Source of the DNA: Phaeotremella fagi
Taxonomy: Eukaryota > Basidiomycota > Tremellomycetes > Tremellales > Phaeotremellaceae
Assembly (NCBI GenBank): GCA_001599715.1
Contig: BCHU01000001.1
Coordinates: 372,001-436,000, forward strand
Direction of reading: 5' to 3'
Length of the DNA: 64,000 nt
Shown: positions 37,049-49,441 of the stretch, one piece after another
Layout of the letters: every line of letters starts with the position of its first letter
How positions within the stretch are numbered: position 1 is the stretch's first letter
The notes under the pieces: model-generated
Database searches by the model: none
What the model saw: only the letters and a program-made list of their open reading frames with translations
What the model was told of the DNA's origin: nothing
Position numbers and translations under genes: made by a program

Positions 37049-39029
37049 TCACCACTCCCCATTCATTTCCATGACTTTCGCCATTGCCCACTCAACAGTT
37101 TCAGTGGTAAACAGAGGAACTTTATCTTTGGAGGTATGATGAACCTCAATCGGAACTTGAATCATTTTTATTCCCATTCCCTATGAAAAATTCTCATTCA
37201 GCTTTGGCTTTTCAGATATGATGTAGGTTGACGTACATTAATGACCTCCTTGTCAATCTCGATTTTACCACCTTCCAGATAAACGACGTGGGTGATCAAA
37301 GTACTTGATTCCCATGGTACCAGTAATGGTCTCGATTTTGATAATGGTCTATCGTAATGTCGAAGTGATCCTAGAATCGTCGTCACATATTCTGATGCCT
37401 TGTAATCAGGCGTTTCACGGTCGTTGATAGAGTTCACTATTGAAATTCGTAAGAAAGTTTTGTGTTGAAAAGGGTTTACTTAACCTACGTAATAATACTT
37501 TGGCTTTAAGTGATTTCGAACTGGCTATCTTGGTTGCTAACCCTCTTAACGCTAGACAAGGTACTATCGAAGTCCAAAGTGAACCGCAAGAGTAGACTAG
37601 GACGTCACGTTTAGCGATTGAATCTAAGAAATCGAGATTCGGTTCAGGGAAGATTTCCTGTGACCTCATAAGCATTTATCTTCGTAATCCTTAGACTAAT
37701 TACTTACCTGACTGTAAAGATTGATATAGAACAGACGTTCAATCCTAGCTTCCAACGGTAACTCTCCTTCACCTTTTCGATATCCAAGATTCCCACCAGC
37801 GATCTCCTCCTCTTCCCCATAGCCACCTCCTTCCCCATTCACATCAACTTCTTGTAGATCTTTTCGAACTTCATCGAGACTTGTTCGTTCGGATGGCGGT
37901 AAGGATGTATCAACTGTATCGAAAGTTCTTGAATCTCTACGGATCCCGTGTCTTGTGTATTGATGATTTGAACTCAATGCTGGTTTGATCGGGATGATGG
38001 GTATTCTGTGAGGGTTTGAGGTGACTATTGGTGATTGAGGTGGTGTTGGGTGGGAGATCGTACATTGTCCAACGAGGGTGGAGGAGTTTGCCTGAATACG
38101 TGGTTTAGCTTCAGTCGATGATACAATAAACTAACTTACGAGCTGGGCAGCGATGGTAACAGTTTCTGTCGTTTGTTAGCTTACAAGCAAACTCAAATTG
38201 ACTTACGATTGGTATTGATGACAGGTATAACTTGAACTCCTTCCTGTTAGGAACTGAGTAAGTCTAGACCATCTGTTAATGATAAATTCAAACCCACATT
38301 CACACCAGCAATAGCTTTAAACAAGAAAATCGCACTAGGTAAACTCCCAAAAAGATCTCGTGCACCAGTAAGAAAGCCATTCCCTAAAGAGAAATTACGG
38401 AATGAGAATCGTTTATGAGCACGTCTCAGACAAAGAGTCTGGAAATGGACAAGGAAAGCTGTAAACCGGTTGATCAGACGACCATTCAGAAATCACTAGC
38501 TGAACTCACCACGTATACATTCCTTCTTGTCTTCACCTATACCATCCCATAATTCACTTCTACCTTCTACGACCTCTGACCAAAGTTCTTTAACTACTTT
38601 TTCAGCTACTTCAGCTGGGAAACGATATGACATTAGGTTGAAGATCGCTATTCTTTCTTTATCGTTCTTCTCTTTTGAAGATGGGTCAGGAACTGGGATT
38701 AGTCTGATCAATCTGGAGCCTAGACGCGAGTCAGTCACGTCAAAGTAAAGTTGTCAGGTGGAAAATGTCTCACGTATATCACCAATTGAAGGTCCACCGA
38801 AACATCTTAATATCTCTGAGGAGGATCCACCATCGTCTGACACTGGTAAAACGTATGCAGGTGAATCTCCAAAAGCCGATGCAAAAGAGTTTGCACCTGT
38901 ACCACCTGAGATAATCAGGAATGACGTTGGAGCAGGATCGATGTTGTTAGATTGAAGTTTATCTTGATGTTCACCGTTGAAGGAGGACGGTGAAGTCGTG
39001 AATGAATTAGATGACATGATTGGTGTCAT
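37049..39029 (-). CDS. CofD/YvcK-like (UPF0052) protein
   Basis: Starts at 39029 (MTPIMSSNSFTTSP; a second Met at 39017 is possible). The CofD-like core has LIISGGTGANSFASAFGD, YVLPVSDDGGSSSEILR and GGPSIGDIRSRLIRLIP, then many short exons to LVPWESSTLITHVVYLEGGK. A further intron after EVIN (about 37155-37215) is needed; the last exon then reads GMGIKMIQVPIEVHHTSKDK and ends NGEW at 37049. Bacterial relatives are CofD (F420 synthesis) and YvcK (UDP-sugar binding, cell-wall control). Fungi are not known to make F420, so the YvcK-type role or a new one is more likely; this is inference. Confidence 0.82.
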
Positions 39030-39611
39030 TCTGGAGTTGGAGTTAGAATTTCAGATGGAAGAGGTGGTCCTGACTTCTTTATTTCTATCGTATGTTAACG
39101 TATAGGTTGATACTGAACGTCATGAGAAGTTGATAGAAGTCGAATGACCGTCTGGAAGGCTGGGACTGAAATCGAATCTCTAGCGGACAGCGTTTTAGAA
39201 GGCGACGAACGGGGGTTTCGCTGAGTCTGGGAACACTCGATCCTTTAACACTTGCCCTGTTCTCTTTTGCCGTAGATCGTGAGTCGTATTCTTCCTTCTG
39301 TTGCTGTATCTTCTCTCTCTCTTTTGTCCTTGTCTCTCTGTGTTGTCTTTCTTGCTTTCTAAATGAGGATGTTTGGTGGTGGATGCTGAAGTTGTACATG
39401 TACGACGATCCCGCCGGAACTGGTAAAAGCAAGTCACGTGACCTATAACCAGCATAAAACGAAACCGAGCCCCCCTGGCCTTCTTGATGGTTATTTCTTC
39501 AACTCTTGCCAATTTAATCTTGGATCACAATATATCTGGAATATCTGACTCTTTAGACTATCGATTCTAACATCCTGAGAAGATTAAATCCTCTGATAAT
39601 CTCATTTAAAA
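39030..39611. other. 582-bp divergent upstream region
   Basis: Between the CofD-like and BAR-SH3 genes. It has a CT-rich tract around 39310-39350. No gene is supported; antisense open frames here lack features. Confidence 0.45.
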
Positions 39612-42210
39612 ATGCAGAAAAGAGCTTTAAAACAGGTATGTCAATCCTTCATCACAGTAACCAAGTTATCGTCCCACCTCTCTCCTATTGTTAACACCAA
39701 TCTCAGCTCAACAAAGTCACCCAATGGACAAATGAAAAGGTAATACATCGTGTCTTTGGTATCATCTGTTCTCATGCTAATCATCGATCCAGGTCTTCTC
39801 CGGGGAGAAAACTCAACTTTCCGATGACTTCACAAAATTCGAAGCTGAAGTTGATGTCCATCGAATTGGAATTGAACGGTATGTGTTTTTGATCAAAGGC
39901 AATTGTTTCAGATATTGATTTTCTTGACAGATTACACGCAACGTCACTCCCATTTTTTAACCAGTTGACAAAAGTCAAACCAACGGCTGATCCTTATGCT
40001 CCGTCTGGATCTGGTAAGGACAAGATTTTGATAACAGAGGCTTTGGGATTGGTCATGATCAGTTACGGAGATGATGTTGGAGGTGTCTATGGTAAGATCA
40101 TTCTATCTATCCTCACCACATCTAATTATTGTTCCCTCACAGGTGACGCCTTGGGAAAATACGGTAGAGCTAGATGCAAACTCGCTTCGGTAAGTAAAGA
40201 ATACACCCTTGCTCGAAGGCTTAGACTAACGCTACACAGGCCCAAGAAGACTTTAGTGGACGTCTTAGCGAAGGCTACATTGCTGGGATGGGTAGGTTTC
40301 CGTGAAATCTCAGTATAGCGGATGAAAACTGACTGTCGTTGAAGAAGCAGCGCTGGCAGCTGTTAACGATTACAAAGTTTTCAGGAAAAAATTAGATTCA
40401 AGAAGGCGAGTCTTGAGGTTTAAATAACTTGGCATGGGTTCCTAACATAGAAGTCAGATTGACGTTAGACGCTGCTATTACCAAAGTCCAAACTACCAAG
40501 AAAGATCCTAGAGGTGCTGAAGAGGAATTGAATATCGCTCAGCAAAGATTGTAAGTGCAATTTAATATTACAACTAAAACTGACTCATGGTTTAGTGAAG
40601 AAACCGAAGAAGAAACTCAACTACGTCTCGCAGCTATTCGTGATGGAGAAGATGAACAATTTGCGGGTTTAGCTGATTTACTTGATGGAGAGATTGAGTA
40701 TTTTTCAAAGTGTTTAGCAGTCTTGGAAGATCTCAGGAATGACTGGCCTTCTGGGTAAGTCGGTGCACTCGAAGTCTTTGCTCTTCCCCTGACATTGATC
40801 AGTAGCACTTCAATGGGCAACCGCCCAAGAGCTAAATCCAATGCGTCAGGTCGATCTACTGGCAAATCGACACCAAGATCGTTCTCTCGACCTAGCGCTC
40901 CGCAATCTTCTGAAGAGGAGAACGTAGGTCGATCTCGATCAGGTTCCAACGCATCCACCGGACGTGGGGATAAATCGAAAGAGAAACGATCAATGTTATC
41001 AACGATTGGTAGTCTGGGTAAAAAAACGGGTGCAGGGATACCTAAATCATTTTCTCGATCGAAATATGGGAACATTGATGATGACGATGAACGTAGAATG
41101 GCTTTAAGATCTGAAGACGATGATGATGAGGACGATTATCGAGCTTCAACTCCCTCAAGAACTGTCACCGGAGGACGAAACAGATCTCAGTCATCTGTTA
41201 CGAATTTCTCGAGGAATTCGACTTTATCAGTCGCAGATACCGTGTCAGCAATTCCACCACCTTTCCGACGTACCCAAACCACACCGTCCAATCCTTCTGC
41301 AAGATACGTCAAAGCGTTGTATGATTTCACAGGTTCAGCGAATGATGAACTTGGATTTAGAATTGGTGCTGTCATTGAAATCAAATCTGAAGTTTCCGAA
41401 GATTGGTATATCGGTGAAATCGACGGTAAAAGTGGTTTATTCCCTTCAAGTTATGTTGAAGAATACGTACCTACACCTACAACGGCTACTTTGGCATCTA
41501 CCAGGAGAAACTTGCCTCCACCAACTGGAGGTGCTCGAAGAGCTCTACCACCTATGGTCGGTGGAAGCGGAATCTCGACACCTGTTCTTCAACCTACACA
41601 AACTTCTGTACCTACACCAAATCAACGGTCATACAAGTACGACACGGAGGAATCTGATATAGACCGTCAACCGGAATACGATACCCACAACGAATTATCT
41701 GATTTAGACGCCGAACACGAAGAACCATCTGTTGGATTGACATCGGCAGTTCAACCAAGTGGTCTATCACGTAACCTCCCACCACCAACCCAAAAGAAAG
41801 CCCCACCACCTCCACCACCCACTTCCCGTCGATCCCAATCTTCCTCAAATCTAATGACGACAACCTCCACCCCAATGTTACAAACCAATTCTGATCGTTT
41901 CCTCTCTCCAAACATGGGACGAACAAGGTCATCAACTCTTGATACCAAACATAAGGAAATCGTTAATCTAGAAAGTTCACCCGAGGGTTCACCTTTCGCT
42001 GGATCGGAGGATGACGAGGTTAGTGGACGTGGACACGGGAGTATGGGTGATCTTGGGATTGGTCATGGATTGGGTGGAATGCATTTAGGTACGGGGACGG
42101 GGAGGGGAACGGAATCGGCGGATCAGTGCTCGACTTGCGGATGTGAGGATTTTACTCAGAATGTGTTCAAACCGAAGGGAACTTGTTCGACTTGTTTCCA
42201 TTTACATTAG
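39612..42210 (+). CDS. BAR and SH3 domain protein (endophilin/Mug137-like) with C-terminal Cys motif
   Basis: Starts with a 24-nt exon (MQKRALKQ, 39612-39635) followed by several short exons. Residues about 1-240 form an N-BAR-type helical domain (NKVTQWTNEKVFSGEKTQLS; ARCKLASAQEDFSGRLSEG; LTLDAAITKVQ) that binds curved membrane. A long Ser/Arg-rich disordered part follows, then an SH3 domain (YVKALYDFTGSANDELGFRI ... DWYIGEIDGKSGLFPSSYVE), Pro-rich segments (KKAPPPPPPTSRR), and an end with CSTCGCEDF and GTCSTCFHLH, which looks like a zinc site. BAR-SH3 proteins act in endocytosis and actin patches. The domain calls are firm; the specific orthologue is less so. Confidence 0.88.
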
Positions 42211-42648
42211 GTTGTGTTGACGGGGTTTGATACCGTGAGATGTGGATATACCATTTAGATACTTTTGAGGATTCGAAATCATATATACTGTGCATAGTCG
42301 TATATACTTGATGTGATGGATGATACATAGGAATGAAATGGTTTTGTTGTGATTTGGTAAAAACTGAGAATGAGTATTTTATGTCTGATATACAAATGAA
42401 ACCAACGGGTATGGTGTAATCACATTGACATATAAAGTACGAAATTGAAAGTGAAAAGTAAGTGAGCAAAAATGTTTAGGTTGGAATTAATCTGAGAATT
42501 GATAAGTATCGTTTGAAGTCAGATTGAACCTTTTGGATTTGATTATTACTATCAGGAGGAAATAATTGTGTTGATAACGATCTTGACTAGAATAGATCTT
42601 AGCAGATCATCTCATCACCAATCCTCCGTTCAACTCACTTGAATCTAC
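42211..42648. other. 438-bp convergent 3' region
   Basis: Between the stops of the BAR-SH3 gene and the BRCT-like gene. AT-rich 3' flanks. Nothing else seen. Confidence 0.5.
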
Positions 42649-43679
42649 TCAACAGAATTCCCAATCTTCCAAACTAATTCTACCTCTAACCAATTCAATT
42701 CTAACATCCGAACCATTGTATTCAATACATTTCTTCAGAACCTGGTTCAAATCGTATGTCGGAATATGATGTTTATTCTTATGATCGATGTTTGAATTTG
42801 AAGATGAGGCTGACGAATCGAGGTGGACTTGGTTGGTGGAGGTGGGAGGATTGTTGAGATTGTTTTTTTGTGGTTTCTTGATGGTTCTAATTCGAAGACA
42901 GTAGATCGAATCGTCAACTTGCTGTTCATCATGTTCTATGTCTTGCTCTAGTTGTTCCACTTCTTCATCGTTGTCGTCGTGTCTATTTTGACCAGTTGAA
43001 TGATTTTCTTCAACCTCATAACCGGTAGTTGGCGTTAAGTTTGATCGTTGAGATGGGGTTGTGGATGGTAAGCTTCTAACCGATTCTTGACAGACTGCTT
43101 TGGTCGATGAGTTTGATTCAATCTCTGGAGATTCGTCTTGAACGAGTTCTTGTTCTTGATACCGATCACCATGATTTGATTTTTGATGTTTGAATTGGTT
43201 TCTGGTGTTATCTTGGCTGTTTAAGATACGTCTATTGGGGTGTGATGTTTGTGAAAGGTTTGGAGTGATCTGAGGTTGATTGGAATATCTAAATGATTCG
43301 CTCATGAAAAATCCCATTTCATTCTAAGATGTTCGTTGATGAATAAATAAACGAACCAAACAACCAACTAACGATCGTAACAGGTACTCACGGGTTGAAC
43401 GATATATCTACCCAATTTAACAACCCTACCAGCCTCCAAACAATCGAGCACGAATTGATCATAGAAAAGCACGAGTGGACGACCTCTTGCAAGGTAGTGA
43501 ATCAGTGGATCGTGCTCGTGAACAAAGTAATATCTGACCTGGAGGTACAAGGGGTCAGTTATTTCTTGATCGAACGCGATTGCTTGACCGCCGTTCTTGA
43601 TCCATAATCGGATGGTTTCTATTGGGACTGATGGAGTGAAATAGGCTAGACCTAGGGGGGTGAATATGTGTTTGTTCAT
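42649..43679 (-). CDS. BRCT-like domain protein, possibly Rap1-type
   Basis: Two exons (43679-43392 and 43323-42649) join in phase 0 to give 320 aa. Residues about 1-95 resemble a BRCT domain: HIFTPLGLAYFTP (first strand), IETIRLWIKNGGQAIAF with the Gly pair, and VLFYDQFVLDCLEAGRVVKL followed by YIV at the end. In place of the usual W-x-x-x-C it has F-V-L-D-C, as in Rap1-like N-terminal BRCT domains. The middle is acidic and Gln/Asn/Ser-rich. The C-terminal about 45 residues look folded again (YDLNQVLKKCIEYNGSDVRI...EDWEFC). Rap1 relatives act at telomeres; that role is inferred only from the fold impression. Confidence 0.7.
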
Positions 43680-44046
43680 GGTTGAGTTTGGTTGTTGAAA
43701 AATGAAAGAAGAGGAAGAAATGATGTTGACTTTAGCTGATTACTTATTTTGAGCGATCCGTGCCTGAGATCAGCACCCCTAACAACAAACACTTAAACCT
43801 TATTAAGATCGTTCCATCTCCATCTCATCTCACTTCGATCTTTCTTGGATTCTTATTTATAGTATAGTATCCTGCCAACTGCCCTCTTACCTTCCAGAGA
43901 CAACTCAACAGTTATCAAACGGAAAATACTCAAATCTCCCAAGAATATGCTATAACCCCTCCAAGAAGCACCCCACAAAGATCGACCGCAGTTCTCCGCC
44001 CCACAATAAACCTCCACGCCCCTCCTTAACCCTCAAGTCGACAACG
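43680..44046. other. 367-bp divergent upstream region
   Basis: Promoters of the BRCT-like gene and the ABCG gene. No distinct motif picked out. Confidence 0.45.
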
Positions 44047-47000
44047 ATGCTACCCATCTTTCTACTTTTGCTACTCAAGCAAACTTACGCTATAACATGT
44101 TCAAATTATGGTACACCCAACGGTGATACCTGTCTTTGTCCACCTGGTTTCAATCCTACCGGTACGAATGGATCTTGTGCTCTTCCCGTTTGTGGTGGTA
44201 GTCTTTATACACCTGCTGCAGCTGCTTCTGGAACATTTGGAAACGTATCTACAGGATGTGGTTGTACTGAAGGATGGGGTGGACCTGGATGTTCAGGTAA
44301 GTTAAGTCGCTGAGAGCCTTGTACTGATCGGAATAGTTTGTTCATCTGCCAGTGCTTGTTCCACTTCATTGAGTAAATATATAAACTCGACCAACGCTTT
44401 ATCGTCAGGATCTTTGAATTCAACAATGACATGTTCGAATATCCCAACTACATATTCAACCTCTGAATTATCATGTTCAGTCGTTCAAGCGACTCTCCAA
44501 GCTCTTTTCCCTTTAGCTTCAACACTCACCATCACGAGAGCGTTGAATTCATCTTTATCCCCAGGTGGTCTTTCAGCTTTGACACAATCTAATTTAGTTC
44601 AAGGTGATAATCTAGTTTGGGCTCAGTTATGGTATAACGGTGAAGAACAGTTTTATTGTCAGGCTACGGGTTGTAATCAGACTGTTGGACTTGAAGCGGG
44701 TAGTTCAGTTAATGCTTCTGTTTGGACTTGTCCTAGTTTGAGTTGTACTTGTAGACCGGGGACTGATTTCTGTGGTGGAGGTTCTGCAAAGAATGTAAGT
44801 GGTTTGATGTCATCAGAAATTAATTCTGACGGGAGATAGGCGTCAACACCTGATTTGACTGGTGCGATCAACGCTCTATCAGGTCAACTGGTTATCGACT
44901 GTTCACCATTGGGTAATTGCGCTTTTAAACAAAGTTTCTTGAATAATCTATTCGGGTCAAGTGGTCTCCTGTTATCCTCTTGTTCTTACGGAGAATGTGT
45001 CCAACAATACGTCATCGATCAAGCATTGAACGTAGCAGCTGTAGTGACACCATCAAGTTTAGCTGGAGGTGTGATAGCAGGGTTAGCCGTTGTTGGTGCG
45101 ATATTACTCCTAATCGTAGCTGGTATAATCTGGGGTTTGGTGAAAAGGAAAAACGCCAGGAAGGGAATGAGATCAGATGGAGTTTTACCTAAATCAGGTG
45201 GAATCGGTATAGAATGGTCAGGAGTGGGGTATGAAGTTTTAACTACATCTGGCGCCGAGAGTTTATACGATAAATCAGTCGTTTGGCTTAAAGGTTCAGG
45301 GTCAGGCTCTAAAAATATCAATGAGAAATCTAACAATATCGAAGGTGGTAACGGTATGGTTGGACCTAACGGTGGTAAGATCGTTTTGAAAGATGCTGGG
45401 GGGGTTTTACAGCCTGGAGGATTTTGTTGTATTCTTGGTCCGTCTGGTGCTGGTAAATCAACTTTGGTGGATATACTTGCTGGGAAAAGGAAATCGGGCA
45501 AGGTTGAGGGTAAAGTGGGATTCTTGGAACAAGGTGACTCGAGACGTGTCAAGATTGGATATGTTGATCAAGTAGGTGACGGTGATGATCTGAAGCTGAT
45601 TTCCTAGTCTGATATCCTATCACCGACTTCGACTGTACTTGAAACACTCGTCTTTGCTGCTCAACTAAGACTTCCTGAAAACATCCCTTCAGCAATCAAG
45701 TTGGAAAGGGCTCAAACCGTTTTACACCAATTAGGTCTTTCTGAAATTGCGAACACCAGAGTTGGATCTGTTGAACATCGAGGTATCTCTGGTGGAGAGA
45801 TGAGGAGAGTTTCCATTGGTATTGAATTGGTCGCTTCACCTGACGTTCTGGTCCTTGATGAACCGACATCCGGATTGGATTCAGTTTCAGCCTCAAGATT
45901 GGTAAACCTGTTAAAAGATTTGACGAAAGATCCGAAAAGTCTTACAACCATCATTGCAAGTATTCATCAACCTTCTTCAGCACTTTATCATTCCTTCGAC
46001 ACTGTAGTTCTGCTATCTAAAGGTAAACAGATTTATTTCGGTAAAGGTGGTAATTCACCTGTCGAATTTTTCGATAAACAGGGTAAAAACTGTCCAATCG
46101 GTTATAACGTCGCTGATCATTTATTGGAAATTGCCAGTGGAGATATTAACGGGCTGCTATCTGGTTCCCAAGCTGTTTATTCTACTGGAATAGATACTTC
46201 TAGATCAGGTTCAGGTTCGGGATCAGGATCAGGATCTGGATCGAATTCTGAAGAACTGCCAAAGGTGTCTGCGGAACGAGGCACTATTGGAGGGGACTCC
46301 AATCATCATCTCATGGATAACGAGCATGATCACGAGTCTCCGTTTGCTGAGAAGGGTTTGGAACTACCTTCATACCCACCTGTACAACTTTTGAAGCAAA
46401 ACGGTCGAGCAGTCGATCTAGCTGTGCTATCAGAAAATGATAGAAGAAACAAGAAACGTTGGATGGATCTCGATAAGAGTGATTGTGCAACTACTTTCCT
46501 TACTCAGATTGAAGTTCTTTCTGGGAGAGAATGGAAAAATCTTAAACGGTAAGTGAGAAGTGAACTGGATTGTGCTATGGCTGATTGGTGACAGTGATAA
46601 AACATTGCTTATCGCTCATGTTCTGTTGGCTTGTGTATTAGGCGTCTTCGCTGGTGGTCTGTATTATAAAGTTGGAGTCACTATTGCCGGATTCCAGAAT
46701 CGCGTAGGGAGTCTGTTCTTCTTAGGATCTTTGATAGCTTTCTCTTCGTTGAGGTCAGTTTAATTTCGCTTGTGTTTTTAGAAGTATCTCAACTGATTGC
46801 ATGACAGTGCTTTATACAACTTGGTCGAAGTTCGTCCGTTGTTTTTACGAGAACGTGCAGGGAATTTTTATTCGTATGTCGTTCGTCACTGGAATGGTTT
46901 ATGCTGAATGATTATTTTTAGACCTAATGCGTGGTTACTTTCTCGTGTCATGTTTGATGTTATACCTTTGAGGTTGATTCCGACTATTCTAGTTGGGTAA

Positions 47001-47770
47001 GTCACCTTTATCGAAATTGAGTCATATTGACTTAGAACTGCAGGGTCATTGTCTACTTCAGTGGGTTCAGCTGCCGTTACTGTTTAAGTATAGCTAAGCT
47101 GACATCACACAGTGGTCGGTTTATCAAGAGAACCGGCTAGATTCTTCAAATTCCTTCTTATACTGGTAGAATATTCTCTGGGGATGACTTTGTTTGTAAG
47201 TGAATTTAGGTAATCAGGGATAAAAATGCTGATAAAATTTATGAAAGAACTTCCTTCTGGCTTGTGTATTCCGTCATGGTGGTATAGCCATTCTTCTGAG
47301 TTCATTGTGCAACCTATTCCTAATGACATATGCTGGGTAAGACTTCCCCCCTTCATCGTTTAATAAACTTACCAAGACATACAGGTTCTTTGTGAACATC
47401 TCCCAAATCCCACCTGTTCTACGATGGTTGAGATACTTCTCTACACTCGGTTATACACTCGAAGCGTTATCTATCAACGAAGTTGGTTCAGGTTTACAGA
47501 TTATTGTAAGTCTCAATGACGAATGATGACTGAACGTTCAACAGGATTCCTTAGATGGAGTCTCAATCGAGATCAACGCTGTTATCATCATGCAAACATT
47601 GTTTGGTTTCGATTTAGATAATTACTATCGGTAGGTTATGATGTGTTTTATCCGTCAGACGTCTACTGACCAGTCATGTTAGAGACGTTTTGGTACTTTT
47701 CGCTTTTATCGCTGGTTATACCCTTTTGTTGATTGCTACTGTTTTGGTTTTCCTTAGAGAGAGACGATGA
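44047..47770 (+). CDS. ADP1: ABCG-family transporter of the ADP1 type with EGF-like N-terminal region
   Basis: The signal peptide MLPIFLLLLLKQTYA is followed by a Cys-rich luminal part with EGF-like spacing (GDTCLCPPGFNPTG; GCGCTEGWGGPGC), a glycosylated extracellular region, and a membrane helix (GLAVVGAILLLIVAGIIWGL). The ATPase has Walker A GPSGAGKSTLVDILAGKRK, signature ISGGEMRRVSIG, Walker B VLVLDEPTSGLDS and H-loop ASIHQPSS. A Ser-Gly repeat linker (around 46206-46242) follows, then about six transmembrane helices in short exons, ending LVFLRERR. This half-transporter layout matches yeast Adp1. The substrate is unknown. An intron of only 36 nt (45572-45607) is required to remove a stop between VDQ and SDILSPTS. 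Confidence 0.9.
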
Positions 47771-47882
47771 TACTAAAGTGTTTGTTCGTTTGTTGTTTCG
47801 ATAATTTTGGTTACTTGGAATGTTGTTGTTGAGGTTTAATGCATAATTTCAAACAATGAGATGATTCCAAGACAACGACCGA

Positions 47883-49228
47883 TCACTCTAAAACTCTAGT
47901 AACCTCAACCCCATCCTCACCTCCCAATCCCCTACTCTCTCTCCCGGCTACACCCCATTTAGTCCAGACACCGAGTAAATCTTTCTTCTCATCCCCAGTC
48001 AACCCATCTCTCTCTACCGCTCTCACCAAAGCCCGCATCGCGTTCTCCTCAAATTCGATATCCGAATGAACCCCGTTCTCAGCGTTCTTCAATTCAACCA
48101 GTAAATCCGATAAGATCCCATGCGTCTTCAATCCATCCAACAAGGAAATTTCATCATCACCAGAAGAAGATTTTTGAGCTTCCTCAATGAGATTCCTAAC
48201 TTCGTTTGGTAATTCGCCTTGATAGATTTCGTTGGATTGGGAGATGAGGGTAGAAACGAGGAAAGCGAATTTACGTCTGATGATGGGTTCTTGATCTTTA
48301 ACTCCTTGCTTTATGGTTTGATAACCTTTTGAATCGTTTGATTGGAGTGCTGATTGGGCTAGGGGCCAGTGTTTGAGAGCTGAGGAGAGGGCGTAGGTCG
48401 CTTTAGCTCGGGTTGAGGCGGGTTGAGGTTCTTGTTCTGGATTGGGGTAGATTAGAGAAAGGATGACTGGGAGAATTCCGTTGACGTAGAGCTAACTTTG
48501 TTAGTTTTTGGATATGAGGGAGATGTTCAGGTTCACTTACAGCTGCTTGCGCTTTTAGATTGTTTTGGACGGCGGTACCGCATATCCAGGCTGCGTGGGT
48601 TACTATTTCATGATTCGATGAGGAAAGGAGTTCAAGGATTGGTTGCCAGAGTTTAAGGATTGCCATGTTGTTTGCGTTATCGATTAATTCGATCAACTGG
48701 AAGATAGTCAGTTGGATGTTCAACACCAAAAAAACGACTTACCATTTCAAAATCGTCTAAAGCCTCGACCCTCTCTTCAATACTTCTACTCTCATCAACG
48801 GCAATATCCATCTTCTCTTTCATAATCATACTATCACTTTTACCCATGATCAAATCCAACATCTCAGACGTCAGATCAGTTCTCTGAGTCGAGTTCTCGA
48901 TGGCCGTAGTTGAATTACCTGTTCCACCATTGGGTAAAGCTGTTTCACCAGGTTGAGGGGTCGCTGGACCAGGTGTAGATGCCGGTGAGATATCGTCGAT
49001 TATCGCTTGGGGTGTTATGGGTCTTCTGAAATATGGATCGGAGGGATGGAGGGCTGCCGCTGATTGAGTTGTTGAGGTTGATCCTGCTGGTCGAAATCTT
49101 AGTGATAACGGGGTGGCGGTATCGTTTGTTGTTGGATTTCCTTCTCCCTCTGCTTCAACTCCTTCTGTTGAGGTCTGAGAAACTGAATTGGCTATTGACC
49201 ATCTTAATAGTTCGTTTAGATCTGGCAT
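47883..49228 (-). CDS. FES1: Hsp70 nucleotide exchange factor FES1 (HspBP1 family)
   Basis: Starts at 49228 with [15 protein letters not shown], the conserved Fes1 N-terminus. A Ser/Thr/Pro-rich stretch follows, then armadillo-like repeats: [60 protein letters not shown] and [20 protein letters not shown]. Fes1 releases ADP from cytosolic Hsp70 and helps direct misfolded proteins to the proteasome. The inserted region between residues about 25 and 105 is longer than in yeast Fes1. Two to three introns. It ends 113 bp from the convergent ABCG gene. Confidence 0.93.
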
Positions 49229-49441
49229 TGTTGTTGGTTGTTGGATGATAAAAATGGTAATGTAGATATAGATGGTTGTTGTTGTTCAATTCAATACTAG
49301 CATATTCCAGAAATTCTTATCAGTTCTTCCTTCATTTCAATTACACGTAATTAATTGCCTATGATGCATGATCTTGGCTCTCCTGGTACAAAGCTAAATT
49401 TGAGTTCCCAAAATCATCTCCAAACCATCTCAAAACTCACC

